Positions 23,124 through 32,500 of a DNA stretch of 51,478 nucleotides are shown piece by piece (within the stretch, counting starts at the first letter, position 1; every line of letters begins with the position of its first letter). Location of the stretch: the NCBI RefSeq assembly GCF_011806405.1, contig NZ_JAATOW010000032.1, positions 1 to 51,478 of the forward strand. Direction: 5' to 3'. Origin of the DNA: Pseudooceanicola sp. HF7. GTDB lineage: Bacteria > Pseudomonadota > Alphaproteobacteria > Rhodobacterales > Rhodobacteraceae. The notes beneath the pieces are model-generated. The model was not told the origin of the DNA. It did no database searches and was given only the letters and a program-made list of their open reading frames with translations. A program made the position numbers and the translations under genes.

Positions 23124-23798
23124 ATGCGTTTCAGAGACCAGCTTTGGCAGGCGACAGAGGACCTGCAGGCCCGTATCCGCGACATGCCCTTCAACCGGGA
23201 GCTCGCGGCAGGCAGCCTGCCACCCGTGGTCTTCAGCGGCTACATCATCCAGGATGCCCACTACCTTGAGGGTTTCGCGCGCGGCCTGTCGCTGGCGGCC
23301 TCCAAGGCGGTGGATCCGCAGGCGGTGGCGCAGCTGGCCGGTTCGGCGGCCGGGGCCATCGCGGTGGAGCGGGAATTGCACGGCCATTACATGGGGCTGT
23401 TCGGCGTGAGCGCGGCGCAGTTCCAGGCCACGCCGGTGTCAGAGGCCTGCGATCACTATGTCTCTTTCCTGCTGCGCTCTACCGCGCTTGGGGATTTCGC
23501 GGAAGGGGTGGCGGCTCTGCTGCCCTGCTTCTGGATCTACCATGAGATCGGCCAGGGCATCGCGCGGGAAGCCGCGCCGGAGAACCCCTATCGCGCCTGG
23601 ATCGATACCTATTCGGGCGAGGGCTTTGCCGAGGGCGTGGAGCGGATGCTGGCGCTGACCGACCGGCTTGCCGCCGAAGGGGACGAGGCCTGCCGGGCGC
23701 GGATGCAGCGCGCCTTTGCCCGCAGTTGCTGGCACGAATGGCATTTCTGGCACAGTGCCTATCACCAGAAGGGCTGGCAGGATCCCTCTGTGGCCTGA
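23124..23798 (+). CDS. tenA: Thiaminase II / aminopyrimidine aminohydrolase
   Basis: 224 residues, all-helical TenA fold. The nucleophile is Cys135 in LLPCFWIYHEIG, the same number as in Bacillus subtilis TenA. YIIQDAHYLEGF and the C-terminal HEWHFWHSAY contribute to the pyrimidine pocket. It hydrolyses aminomethylpyrimidine breakdown products of thiamin to hydroxymethylpyrimidine, which ThiD can use. The start ATG 23124 is two bases after the thiD stop. Last gene of the operon, followed by a strong terminator. Confidence 0.94.
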   Translation: MRFRDQLWQATEDLQARIRDMPFNRELAAGSLPPVVFSGYIIQDAHYLEGFARGLSLAASKAVDPQAVAQLAGSAAGAIAVERELHGHYMGLFGVSAAQFQATPVSEACDHYVSFLLRSTALGDFAEGVAALLPCFWIYHEIGQGIAREAAPENPYRAWIDTYSGEGFAEGVERMLALTDRLAAEGDEACRARMQRAFARSCWHEWHFWHSAYHQKGWQDPSVA

Positions 23799-23810
23799 GG
23801 TCTGAAACCG

Positions 23811-23844
23811 AAAGGGGCAGGGCCGCGTGGCACCTGCCCCTTTT
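23811..23844 (+). terminator. Rho-independent terminator of the thiamin operon
   Basis: AAAGGGGCAGG pairs perfectly with CCTGCCCCTTT around an 11-base loop and ends in TTTT. The flanking A- and T-runs also let it act for the convergent htpX gene. Confidence 0.92.
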
Positions 23845-23885
23845 CATCTGGCGCTGTCTGTCCGGTGTGTCGGACCTCAGCCAAC

Positions 23886-24857
23886 TCAGCCCCAAGGGCC
23901 GTTGCTGTCCGTCGGCGGGCGGCGGCGGGAGACGCGCGGCACGGAGGCATGTGCATCCCTGGCCGCCTTGTCCTCTGCCTGGCGCGGGCGGGGCGCCGGG
24001 CGCGGGGCCTGGCGTTCTTGCGTCGATTGCCCGGCCATGGCGCGCAGGGCGGCGATGCGGTTTTCCGTCGCCGGGTGGGTCGAAAAGAGCGCATCGCGCT
24101 TGTGGGCATGCAGCGGGTTGATGATGAACATATGGGCCGTGGCGGGGTTCCGCTCGGCTGTTTCGTTATCGATCCGCGCCGCGCCCATGGCGATCTTCTC
24201 AAGCGCGCCGGCCAGCCAGAGCGGGTTGCCGCAGATCTGCGCCCCGGCCTTGTCCGCGGCGTATTCGCGGGTGCGGGAGATCGCCATCTGCACCAGCGCG
24301 GCGGCCATCGGCGCGAGGATCATCATCGCCAGCGTGCCGATCAGCCCCAGCCGTTCACGGGAACCGCCGAAGAACAGCGCGAAGTTCGCCAGCATGGAGA
24401 TCGCACCGGCGAAGGTTGCCGTGACGGTCATGATCGCCGTGTCATGGTTGCGGATATGGGCCAGCTCATGGGCCACGACCCCGGCAAGCTCTTCGCGGCT
24501 GAGGCTGCGCAGCAGGCCGGTGGACACCGCCACGGCGGCATTGCTGGGATTGCGCCCGGTGGCGAAGGCATTGGGCTGGGGGCTGTCGATGATGTAGACG
24601 GCCGGGTTGGGCAGGCCCGCGTTGGCGGCCAGCTCATGGACAAGCGCCTGCAGGTTCCCGGCCTCTCCGGGTTTCACCGCGTGGGCGTTGTGCATCTTCA
24701 GCACCATCTTGTCGGAGTTCCACCAGGTGAAGACGTTCATCCCGGCGGCGATCACAAGCGCGATCATCGCGCCGCCCGCGCCCCCCAGCAGGTAGCCCAG
24801 CCCCATGAAGAGCGCGGTCATGGCGGCCATCAACAGGCCTGTCTTCACATATCCCAT
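23886..24857 (-). CDS. htpX: Membrane zinc metalloprotease HtpX
   Basis: 323 residues. Two hydrophobic segments (about 6-22 and 27-45), the M48 zinc site HELAH (130-134), the third ligand region [13 protein letters not shown], and the expected VAVSTGLL and [15 protein letters not shown] motifs. It degrades misfolded inner-membrane proteins. The start 24857 is chosen for GGAGG 6 bases upstream; the longer frame from 24971 is rejected. The C-terminal 40 residues are rich in Pro, Arg and Ala and likely disordered. On the minus strand a TATATA at 24944-24949 could be its -10 element. Confidence 0.94.
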   Translation of the reverse strand: MGYVKTGLLMAAMTALFMGLGYLLGGAGGAMIALVIAAGMNVFTWWNSDKMVLKMHNAHAVKPGEAGNLQALVHELAANAGLPNPAVYIIDSPQPNAFATGRNPSNAAVAVSTGLLRSLSREELAGVVAHELAHIRNHDTAIMTVTATFAGAISMLANFALFFGGSRERLGLIGTLAMMILAPMAAALVQMAISRTREYAADKAGAQICGNPLWLAGALEKIAMGAARIDNETAERNPATAHMFIINPLHAHKRDALFSTHPATENRIAALRAMAGQSTQERQAPRPAPRPRQAEDKAARDAHASVPRVSRRRPPTDSNGPWG

Positions 24858-25055
24858 CCTGGTCCTCCGGCCTGTCCCTGACGGGCCATGCGTTGCTTTG
24901 GTCGCGTGTTTCAGTGGCTGTCCGGCGGGGCCGGACCAGGAAATATATAGGCTGGGTGCGGGCGCCAGCAATGCCGGGGTGCTGCAATGGCTGCGTTTTG
25001 GGCGCGCGTTGAGGGGGCTTGCCGCCCGTCGCGCCGAAGGCTAGGCCGCAGGGAA

Positions 25056-25083
25056 CCTGCCCGGGGCTGTCTTCCGGGGCAGG
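25056..25083 (+). promoter_or_regulatory. Leader hairpin upstream of the esterase gene
   Basis: CCTGCCCGG pairs with CCGGGGCAGG (one bulged base) around a 9-base loop, 29 bases before the GTG start. It may be a leader structure. No regulator is identified. Confidence 0.3.
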
Positions 25084-25112
25084 CGTGAAGCAACGCAACA
25101 GGAGACCCCCGC

Positions 25113-25937
25113 GTGGCGCGATACCGCAAGACAGTGCTAAGCCTTCCCGCGCCGCGCCCCGGCGCGGATCACCGGCTGACGCTTTTCCTGCCGGACGGGC
25201 CCGCACCGGCGGCGGGGCGCGCGACCCTGTGGTACCTGGATGGCAATGCCGCCGCACAGGATCTGGACGCCGCCACGCTTGACGCGATCCCGGGACCAGG
25301 CGCCCCGGTGCTGATCTGCCTGGGCCACGAGGGCGCAGAGCGTTTCGCCTCTCTTGAGCGGACGCGGGATTACACGCCGGAAGGGCAGGCGACCGATCCG
25401 CGCGGCCGCCCGGCCGGGGGCGCGCCGTCCTTCTGGCAGCGCCTGACCGAACAGCTGATCCCGGCGGCAGAGGCGCATTTTACCGCCGATCCCACCGCCC
25501 GGCAGCTTTGGGGCCATTCCTACGGCGGGCTCTTCGTGCTGCGCGCGGCGCTGCTTGCAGGCCCGCCCAACCTCTTCAGCGGCTTCATCGCGGCCAGCCC
25601 GGCGCTCTGGTGGAATCACGCGGGCTACCTGGCCCGACTGCACGCCGCGCTGGAGGCCGGGCAGCGCCCCCAGGCCCCCATCGCCTTTCACACCGGCGGG
25701 GCAGAGCGCGAACGGGCCAGCCAGCCCAGCGATCCCACCGCCCAGCCGCTGCTTAAGATGCGCGCCGCCCTGCCGCCCGATGCCCTGGAAGGGCTGGTCG
25801 CGGCCTTCGCCCGGGCGGGCAATCCCGGTGCCTTCACCGTCTTTCCCGGCCTCAGCCATGGAGAGACCTTCACCCGCTCCGTCAGGGTCGCGGCCCTCGC
25901 GGCGGGCGCTGACCCTGGCGTGACGGGCCAAGCCTAA
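25113..25937 (+). CDS. Siderophore-esterase-like alpha/beta hydrolase (IroE/BesA type)
   Basis: 274 residues from GTG 25113, with AGGAGA 7 bases upstream. RTRDYTP (83-89), nucleophile elbow GHSYGG (Ser136), ASPALWW and the histidine in GLSHGETF are the characteristic set of the Fes/IroE/BesA esterase group, which opens trilactone siderophores such as enterobactin or bacillibactin to release iron. No signal peptide, so cytoplasmic. Placement at the left end of a catecholate-siderophore locus supports this role. Other acyl-ester substrates cannot be excluded. Confidence 0.82.
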   Translation: MARYRKTVLSLPAPRPGADHRLTLFLPDGPAPAAGRATLWYLDGNAAAQDLDAATLDAIPGPGAPVLICLGHEGAERFASLERTRDYTPEGQATDPRGRPAGGAPSFWQRLTEQLIPAAEAHFTADPTARQLWGHSYGGLFVLRAALLAGPPNLFSGFIAASPALWWNHAGYLARLHAALEAGQRPQAPIAFHTGGAERERASQPSDPTAQPLLKMRAALPPDALEGLVAAFARAGNPGAFTVFPGLSHGETFTRSVRVAALAAGADPGVTGQA

Positions 25938-25975
25938 CCCGCGAAATCGTGAGCCTTTTCCTCGCCCGGCATTAG

Positions 25976-26004
25976 TTGACTATCTTGGTCGGGATTATTA
26001 ATCC
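25976..26004 (+). promoter_or_regulatory. Promoter region with GGATTA-T-TAATCC dyad
   Basis: TTGACT (25976-25981) followed by 17 bases and TAATCC gives a possible promoter. The -10 region is embedded in the dyad GGATTA-T-TAATCC (25992-26004), which could be a repressor site. It is the only AT-rich part of the 250-base gap before the YncE-like gene. The iron-regulator identity (RirA, Irr, other) is not determined. Confidence 0.45.
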
Positions 26005-26145
26005 TGCCGGCGATCGTCCTGGGTCGGGCGCGCCTTGACGCGCCACGGGCAGGCAACGCGGGACCGGCCCTGGCCCCGTGCACAGCCCCTGGGGCTGACG
26101 ACTGAGCCACAGCCACGCTGCAGCAAACAGGGCAAGCATATTTCC

Positions 26146-26169
26146 GGAGGGCGGATCAGATCTGCCTCC
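26146..26169 (+). promoter_or_regulatory. Leader hairpin just before the YncE-like start
   Basis: GGAGGGCGGAT pairs with ATCTGCCTCC (one bulged G, one G-T pair) around CAG, ending 21 bases before the ATG. It lies in a leader of about 180 bases and might affect translation or mRNA stability. Confidence 0.35.
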
Positions 26170-26190
26170 TTGCAGCGAAAGGTCGTATTC

Positions 26191-27579
26191 ATGAAACAGT
26201 GCTCCCAAAGCATTCGGGGCTGGCTGAAGGCATCCGCCATGGCCGGCGCGCTGGCGCTTGGTGCCGTGGCCGCCCAGGCAGAGCCCTTTGCAGAGCTGGG
26301 CAGTTTCGAGGGGCGTCTTGGCGCCTCCAGCGAAAGCCGCGGTCCGATCGTCCCGGGAAGCGAGGTCCTTCTGGGCGGGCGTGGCCTGACCCCGGGGCAG
26401 CAGGTCACCCTGCGCCAGAACGGCGAACAGCTGGGCGAGACGGTGAGCGCGGATGAGAACGGCGAGTTCCGCCTGACCGTGACCATCCCGGAAGATGCCG
26501 CGCCGGGCGCCTACCCGGTGGTGGCGGAATTCGCCAACCCGGCCTTTGCCACCACCTTCGACGTGCGCGTCGCCCCGGTGCTGGGCCCGATCGGCGTTGA
26601 GGATTTCACCGTGGACAGCCACAAGGGCGTCCGTGGCCTGTACCAGGTGGCCGAAGCGCCTGAGCTGAATGCGGTCTACGTGGCCGCCGCCAACGGCCGC
26701 CCGCCGGTCACGGAAAGCTACATCGCCAAGCTGGATATCGATTCGCTTGAGGTGCTGGCCAGCGTGAGCCCGGCCGAGGCCCCCGAAGAGGGCAGTTCCT
26801 CGGGCAGTGTCTTCGCGGCCTACGGGATCGGCGTGGACGAGATCCGCGGCCAGGTCTGGGTGACCAACACCCGCCAGGACACGGTCGCGGTCTATGCCGC
26901 CGATGACCTCTCGCTGATCAAGCAGTTCGATTCGGGCACCGTCAGCCATGCGCGCGACGTGGTGCTTTACGGCGGCGAGGCCTATGTCTCGGCTACCTTT
27001 ACGCCCAATATCGCGGTCTTCGATGCCGACAGCCTTGAGCTTGTCGACACCATCGAGATCCAGACGGGCCAACGCGGCGAGACCTTCGGTACCGCCTCCC
27101 TGTCGCTGGACGCCGAAGCGGGCAAGCTGGTCGTGGCCGGTCTGGGTACCTCTGAGGTTGCCGTGCTCGACCTGGGCACGGGAGAGCAGAAGGTCTTCCA
27201 CGTTCCCGGCGCAGAGCGCGTGATCGGCGTGGCCGAGGATACCGCACGCAACCGGATCTACACCGCGAACTCCGGCTCTGACGACGTGTCGATCCTGGAT
27301 GCGGAAACCGGTGAGCTGATCAAGTCCGTTCCCGTCGGCTCCGGCCCGCTGAACGTGGCCGTGGACCCGGAAAGCGGCCTGGCCTACGTGGCAGTGCGCG
27401 GCTCCGGCACGGTGGTGGTGATCAATGCCGACGGAGAGGTTGTCGGCAACCTTGATGTCGGCACCTTCCCGAACCACTTGGCGGTGGATTCCAAGGGCGG
27501 CGTCCTGGTGGTCAACAAGCGCTCGGGCGATGACGACCCCAAGGGCGACCTGGTCACCCGCATCACTCCGAAGATGTAA
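26191..27579 (+). CDS. Secreted YncE-like beta-propeller protein
   Basis: 462 residues. Signal peptide about 1-30 (AMAGALALGAVAAQA before EPFAEL), so periplasmic or exported. An Ig-like segment (about 50-130: GSEVLLGGRGLTPGQQVTLRQ) is followed by a seven-bladed propeller with YVTN-type repeats such as AYGIGVDEIRGQVWVTNTRQDTVAVY, RNRIYTANSGSDDVSILDAE and GLAYVAVRGSGTVVVINADG. E. coli YncE has the same propeller and is linked to iron limitation, which suits this siderophore locus. The exact function of the family is unknown. The start ATG 26191 is used because the signal peptide begins there. A terminator-like hairpin follows, before the entE-like gene. Confidence 0.85.
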   Translation: MKQCSQSIRGWLKASAMAGALALGAVAAQAEPFAELGSFEGRLGASSESRGPIVPGSEVLLGGRGLTPGQQVTLRQNGEQLGETVSADENGEFRLTVTIPEDAAPGAYPVVAEFANPAFATTFDVRVAPVLGPIGVEDFTVDSHKGVRGLYQVAEAPELNAVYVAAANGRPPVTESYIAKLDIDSLEVLASVSPAEAPEEGSSSGSVFAAYGIGVDEIRGQVWVTNTRQDTVAVYAADDLSLIKQFDSGTVSHARDVVLYGGEAYVSATFTPNIAVFDADSLELVDTIEIQTGQRGETFGTASLSLDAEAGKLVVAGLGTSEVAVLDLGTGEQKVFHVPGAERVIGVAEDTARNRIYTANSGSDDVSILDAETGELIKSVPVGSGPLNVAVDPESGLAYVAVRGSGTVVVINADGEVVGNLDVGTFPNHLAVDSKGGVLVVNKRSGDDDPKGDLVTRITPKM

Positions 27580-27590
27580 GACCAAGACCC

Positions 27591-27620
27591 CCGGCCGCGC
27601 AGGGATTGCGCGGCCGGTTT
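27591..27620 (+). terminator. Hairpin between yncE-like and entE-like genes
   Basis: Perfect 10-bp stem CCGGCCGCGC / GCGCGGCCGG with a 7-base loop and TTT after it. The short T-run suggests partial termination, which would give more yncE-like than biosynthetic transcript. Confidence 0.7.
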
Positions 27621-27641
27621 CCCTGCCGGAGTACCCATCCC

Positions 27642-29321
27642 ATGACCTCTTCCCTTCTTCCGGTCACGCAGACCTGGCCCGACGATCTTGCCGCGCTTTA
27701 CAAGGCGCGCGGCTACTGGCGGGGAGAGACCTTCCCGGCCATGTTGCGCCGGATCGGCGCGCAGCATGGCGACCGGATCGCCTTCAGCGAGGGGGCGCGG
27801 CAGGAAAGCTACCGTGACTTCGCCGCCCGGGCGCAGGCCTTCGGGGCGGGGCTGCTGGAGCGCGGCTATGCCCCCGGCGACAGGGTGCTGATCCAGCTGG
27901 GCAACAGCATTGCCTTCTTCCATGCCGCCTTCGGCCTGTTCGCCGCCGGGCTGGTGCCGGTCTATGCGCTGCCTGCCCACCGCCGGACGGAGATCGCGCA
28001 CCTGCTGCGCAAGTCGCAGGCCGTGGCGATGATCACCCATGACCGGCTGGACGGCTTCGATCACGCGGGGCTTGCCGCCCAGATGCTGGAAGAGATCCCC
28101 GGGCTGCGCGACGCCTTCATCGTGGGAGAGGCCGGCGCGCTGACCGGTTTCGACAGTATCGCGGGCGACCCCGCGACCCTGCCTGAGGACCCCGATCCAC
28201 AGAGCGTGGCGTTCCTGCAGATCTCTGGCGGGTCGACCGGCATGTCCAAGCTGATCCCGCGCACCCATGACGATTACATCTATTCGCTCTGGGCCAGCAA
28301 CGAGATCTGCGGCGTTACCGAAGACAGCGTCTATGGCGCGGTGCTGCCGGTGGCCCATAATTTCACCATGTCCTCTCCGGGCTGCTACGGCGCGCTTTAT
28401 GCCGGGGCGCGGGTGGTTCTTTTCCCCTCTCCGGTGCCGGACGCGGCCTTTCCGCTGATCCGGCAAGAAGGCGTGACTATCACCGGGCTGGTGCCGCCGC
28501 TGGCGCTGCTCTGGCTGGATGCGGCAGAGAAGGCGGGGGGCGCGCGCACCGCGCGGGACCTGGCCTCTCTCAAGGTGCTGCTGGTGGGCGGGGCGAAGTT
28601 CCTGCCCGAAAGCGCGCGGCGCGTGAAGCCGGTGCTGGGCTGCACGCTGCAACAGGTCTTCGGCATGGCCGAGGGGCTGGTGAACTACACCCGCCTTGAC
28701 GATGACGAAGCCACGATCACGCAAACCCAGGGCCGCCCGATCAGCCCGGATGACGAGGTGCGCGTGCTGGACGACGCGGGCAATCCGGTGGCCGATGGCA
28801 CCCCCGGGCACCTGCTGACCCGTGGCCCTTACACGATCCGAGGCTATCACGACGAACCCGCCGCCAACGAGCGCAGCTTCGAGGACGGCTGGTATCGCAC
28901 CGGCGATATCGTGATCCGCCACCCCTCTGGCCACCTGACGGTGCAGGGGCGCGCCGGGGATCACATCAACCGCGCCGGAGAGAAGATCAGCGCCGAAGAG
29001 GTGGAGGATCACCTGGTCGCCCATCCCGCCGTGCTGGATGCGGTCGTCGTCTCCATCCCCGATGCCAAGCTGGGCGAACGCATTGCCGCCTTCATCCTGC
29101 CGAAGGAAGGGCAGGCGCTGCGGGCGGTGGATATCCGCAAGTTCATGCGCTCGCGCCAGGTGGCGCCCTTCAAGACCCCGGACGAGATCCGCTTCGTCAC
29201 GGGGTTCGGCACCACCGCCGTGGGCAAGATCAGTCGCAAGACCCTGCGCGCCGAGCTGCGCGAAGAGGTGCTGAAGGCCGAAGCGGCCGAGGCCCGCAAA
29301 ACGGAAGAAGAAAAGATATGA
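27642..29321 (+). CDS. entE: Aryl-AMP ligase, 2,3-dihydroxybenzoate type (EntE/DhbE-like)
   Basis: 559 residues. Adenylation core motifs: QISGGSTGMSKLIPRTHDDY, QQVFGMAEGLVNYTRLDD, YRTGDIV and NRAGEKISAEEVEDHL. It activates an aryl acid with ATP and loads it onto the carrier protein encoded next. The pocket segment reads AHNFTMSSPG. Dihydroxybenzoate enzymes have AHNY-x-x-SSPG and salicylate enzymes AHNF-x-x-x-CPG or ACPG, so Phe is salicylate-like, while Ser and the later EGLVN are dihydroxybenzoate-like. 2,3-Dihydroxybenzoate is favoured. The start ATG 27642 has GGAG 9 bases upstream. The stop overlaps the carrier gene start. Confidence 0.88.
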   Translation: MTSSLLPVTQTWPDDLAALYKARGYWRGETFPAMLRRIGAQHGDRIAFSEGARQESYRDFAARAQAFGAGLLERGYAPGDRVLIQLGNSIAFFHAAFGLFAAGLVPVYALPAHRRTEIAHLLRKSQAVAMITHDRLDGFDHAGLAAQMLEEIPGLRDAFIVGEAGALTGFDSIAGDPATLPEDPDPQSVAFLQISGGSTGMSKLIPRTHDDYIYSLWASNEICGVTEDSVYGAVLPVAHNFTMSSPGCYGALYAGARVVLFPSPVPDAAFPLIRQEGVTITGLVPPLALLWLDAAEKAGGARTARDLASLKVLLVGGAKFLPESARRVKPVLGCTLQQVFGMAEGLVNYTRLDDDEATITQTQGRPISPDDEVRVLDDAGNPVADGTPGHLLTRGPYTIRGYHDEPAANERSFEDGWYRTGDIVIRHPSGHLTVQGRAGDHINRAGEKISAEEVEDHLVAHPAVLDAVVVSIPDAKLGERIAAFILPKEGQALRAVDIRKFMRSRQVAPFKTPDEIRFVTGFGTTAVGKISRKTLRAELREEVLKAEAAEARKTEEEKI

Positions 29322-29593
29322 CCCAGGATGAGCTCTTGCTTGGCCATGCGCAGATGCAGGCCGATATCGCGGAACAGATCGGTATCCCGCCCCATGAGGT
29401 GGAGCCGCAGGAAAGCCTTGTCGACCTGGGGCTGGACAGCATCCAGGTGATGACCTTGCTGATGAAATGGGGCGAGAAGATCGAGGGCCTCGATTTCTCG
29501 CGCTTCATGGAGGCGGAGACGCTTGAGGAATGGTGGGCCATTGCCGAAGCGGCCCAGACGGGCCCGGCAGCGGGTAAGGCAGCAGTCCGGTGA
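29318..29593 (+). CDS. Free-standing aryl carrier protein
   Basis: 91 residues, a single carrier domain. DLGLDSIQVM carries the phosphopantetheine-accepting Ser41. The sequence resembles the C-terminal carrier domain of EntB, but the isochorismatase domain normally fused to it is missing. It would hold the activated aryl acid for transfer to the synthetase. It overlaps the entE-like gene by four bases and the synthetase gene by four bases (GTGA), so all three are translationally coupled. A phosphopantetheinyl transferase is required and is not in the window. Confidence 0.88.
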   Translation: MTQDELLLGHAQMQADIAEQIGIPPHEVEPQESLVDLGLDSIQVMTLLMKWGEKIEGLDFSRFMEAETLEEWWAIAEAAQTGPAAGKAAVR

Positions 29594-32500
29594 AGCAATT
29601 GGTATCGCAGTCGCAGGGCTACCCGGCGGCCGCCCGGCCGCTCTGTGACACCCAGGACGGCATCTGGTACGCGCAGCGCCGCGATCCCGGCTCACCCACC
29701 TTCATGACCGGTCAGGCGCTCTGGCTGGAGGGGCCGCTGGACCGCGCCGCCCTTGCGCGCGCGGTCGATCAGGTTTGCGCAGAGGCCGAATGCCTGTCCC
29801 TGCGCTTTGCCGAAACGGCCGAGGGCCCGGTGCAATGGCTGGAACCCGGTGGCGCGCCCCGGCTGGCGTTCCGCGACCTCTCGGACGATCCCACGCCAGA
29901 GGCCAGCGCCCGCGCCGCGATCCTGGCAGAGGCCCAGGCGCCCGTGGACCTGCGCGCCGGACCGATCGCGGGCTTCACTCTCTGGACCCTCGCGCCGGAC
30001 CGCCACGTGCTGAGCGAACGCATCCACCACCTCGCCGCCGATGGCTATGCGATGGTGCTGATCACCAACCGCATCGCCGCGCTTTACAACGCCTTCGTGA
30101 CCGGCAGCCCGGCAGAGGATGGCTTCCCCCCCTATGAACAGGCGATCGAGGCCGAGGCCCGCTACCGCGATGCCCCGAAGCGCGAAAAGGATCGCGCCTA
30201 TTGGCTGGAGGCCCTGAAGGACCTGCCGGAGATAGAGGGGATGGCCCCGGGTGATCCCGTCGCCTCTGCCTGGTTTCACCGGCACGAGGTGGCACTGGGC
30301 ACTGATACGCTGGAACGCCTGCGCAGGGTGGCCGCCGATACCGGCCTGTCCTGGCCCGATGTGCTTTGCGCACTGAGCGCGGCCTATACCGCCCGCTGCC
30401 TTCCGCCCGTTCCCGGGCAGGAAGGGGCCCCGCGTGAGGTTGTGCTGGGCGTGCCGCTGATGAACCGCATGGGATCGAAGGCGGCGCGGGTGCCCTCCAC
30501 CCTGGTGAACGTGCTGCCCCTGCGCCTGGTGGTCGATGAAGAGGCGCCGCTGGCCGACTGGCTGAAGGAAAGCGGCGCGGCGATGGCGGCCCTGCGCCGT
30601 CACGGCAAGTACCGCGGAGAGGCCCTGCGGCGCGAGCTGGGCCGGCTTGGCGGGCAGCGCCGCCTGCACGGGCCGCTTGTCAACGTGCTGCCCTTCGATG
30701 CCACGCCGAAGCTGGCCGGGCTGGACAGCCAGCTGCAGATCCTCGGCGCGGGCTCCGTCGATGACATCACCTTCTGTTTCCGGGGCGACGGGCAAAGCCT
30801 GCTGGTGCAATGCGATGCCAACCCCGCGCTCTATTCCAAGGCGACGACCCGCGGCCATGCCGCCCGGCTGGCAGCCTTCCTGGAAAACGCCCTTTCGGCC
30901 GACCGCTTGCTGGATCTGCCGACCCTGACGCCAGAAGAACACCAGCGTCACGTCACCACACGCAATGCCACCGACCACCCGGTGCCGGAGACCTCGCTTG
31001 CCGCCCTGACAGAGGCGCAGATCGCGGCGACACCACAGGCCCCCGCGCTGGTCTTCGGCGCAGAGACCTTGAGCTATGCAGAGCTGGACCGCCGCAGCAT
31101 TTCCCTGGCCCGCCGGCTTGCCGCGCGCGGCATCGGGCGGGGGGATACGGTGGCCGTGGCTCTGCCACGCTCGGTCGCGCTGATCCTGGCGTTGCAGGCG
31201 GTCATGCGCTGCGGTGCGGCCTATGTGCCGCTGGATCCCGAAGATGCCTCGGCCCGCCGAGCGGACATGCTGGACCGCGCCGCGCCCAAGCTGATCCTGG
31301 CAGAGGCGGATTTCGACGCCGCCGCAAGTGACGCCCCCGTGCTGCCGCCCGAGGATTGGGACGAGGGCGAAGAGGCCACGCCCGAAGGCCCCCGGCCCGG
31401 GGATCCAGCCTATGTGTTGTTCACCTCCGGCTCTACCGGCACGCCCAAGGGCGTGGTGATCGAACACGGCGCCATCGTGAACCGGCTGCTGTGGATGCAG
31501 GCCGAATATGGCATCGGCCCGGGCGACCGGGTGTTGCAGAAGACGCCGGCGACCTTCGATGTCTCTGTCTGGGAGTTCTTCCTGCCCTTCCTGTCCGGTG
31601 CGACGCTTGTGGTGGCCCCGCCCGGCGCGCATCGCGATCCGGTGGCGCTGGCCGGGATCATCCGCGATCAGCAGATCACCGTGCTGCATTTCGTGCCCTC
31701 CATGCTGGCGCTCTTCCTGGCGGCCCCGGCTGCCAAGGGGCTGGCGATCCCCAAGGTCTTTGCCAGCGGAGAGGCACTGCCGGTCACCCTGGCGCGGCAG
31801 TTCCACCAGGTGATCACCGGGCGGCTGCATAACCTTTACGGGCCTACCGAAGCTGCCGTGGACGTGACCTTCCGTGAGGGGCAAGGGGATGAGCCAGGCG
31901 CCTCCGTCCCCATCGGCACCCCGGTCTGGAACACCCGCTGCTACCTGCTGGATGACCGCCTGCGGCCCGTGCCCGACGGGGTGACCGGGCGGCTCTGGCT
32001 GGCCGGGCGCCAACTGGCGCGCGGCTACCTGGGCCAGCCCGAACTGACGGCAGAACGCTTCCCCGAAGACCCCTTCGACCCCGGCGCGCGCATGTATGAC
32101 ACCGGTGACCTGGCGACCATGGCGCCGGATGGCACGATCACCTACCAGGGCCGTGCCGATTTCCAGGTCAAGATCCGGGGCGTCCGGATCGAGCTGGGAG
32201 AGGTCGAGGATGCCCTGGCCCGCACCGGCCTTGTCGCCCAGTCCGCCGTGTTGGCGCTGCCCGATCATGCCGGGCGGGACCGGCTGGTGGCCTATGTCAT
32301 CGCGCAAGAGGGCGCGACGCCCGCCACCATACGCGACGCCCTGTCGTCCCGGCTGCCCGCCATGATGATGCCCGCCGTCATCGTGCCGCTGACGGCCTTT
32401 CCGCTGAACCCCTCGGGCAAGCTGGATCGCAAGGCGCTGCCCGCCCCGCAGGCAGAGGCCGCATCCCCCGTCCGCCCGCTGGCGCCGGGCGCGGAAAGCC

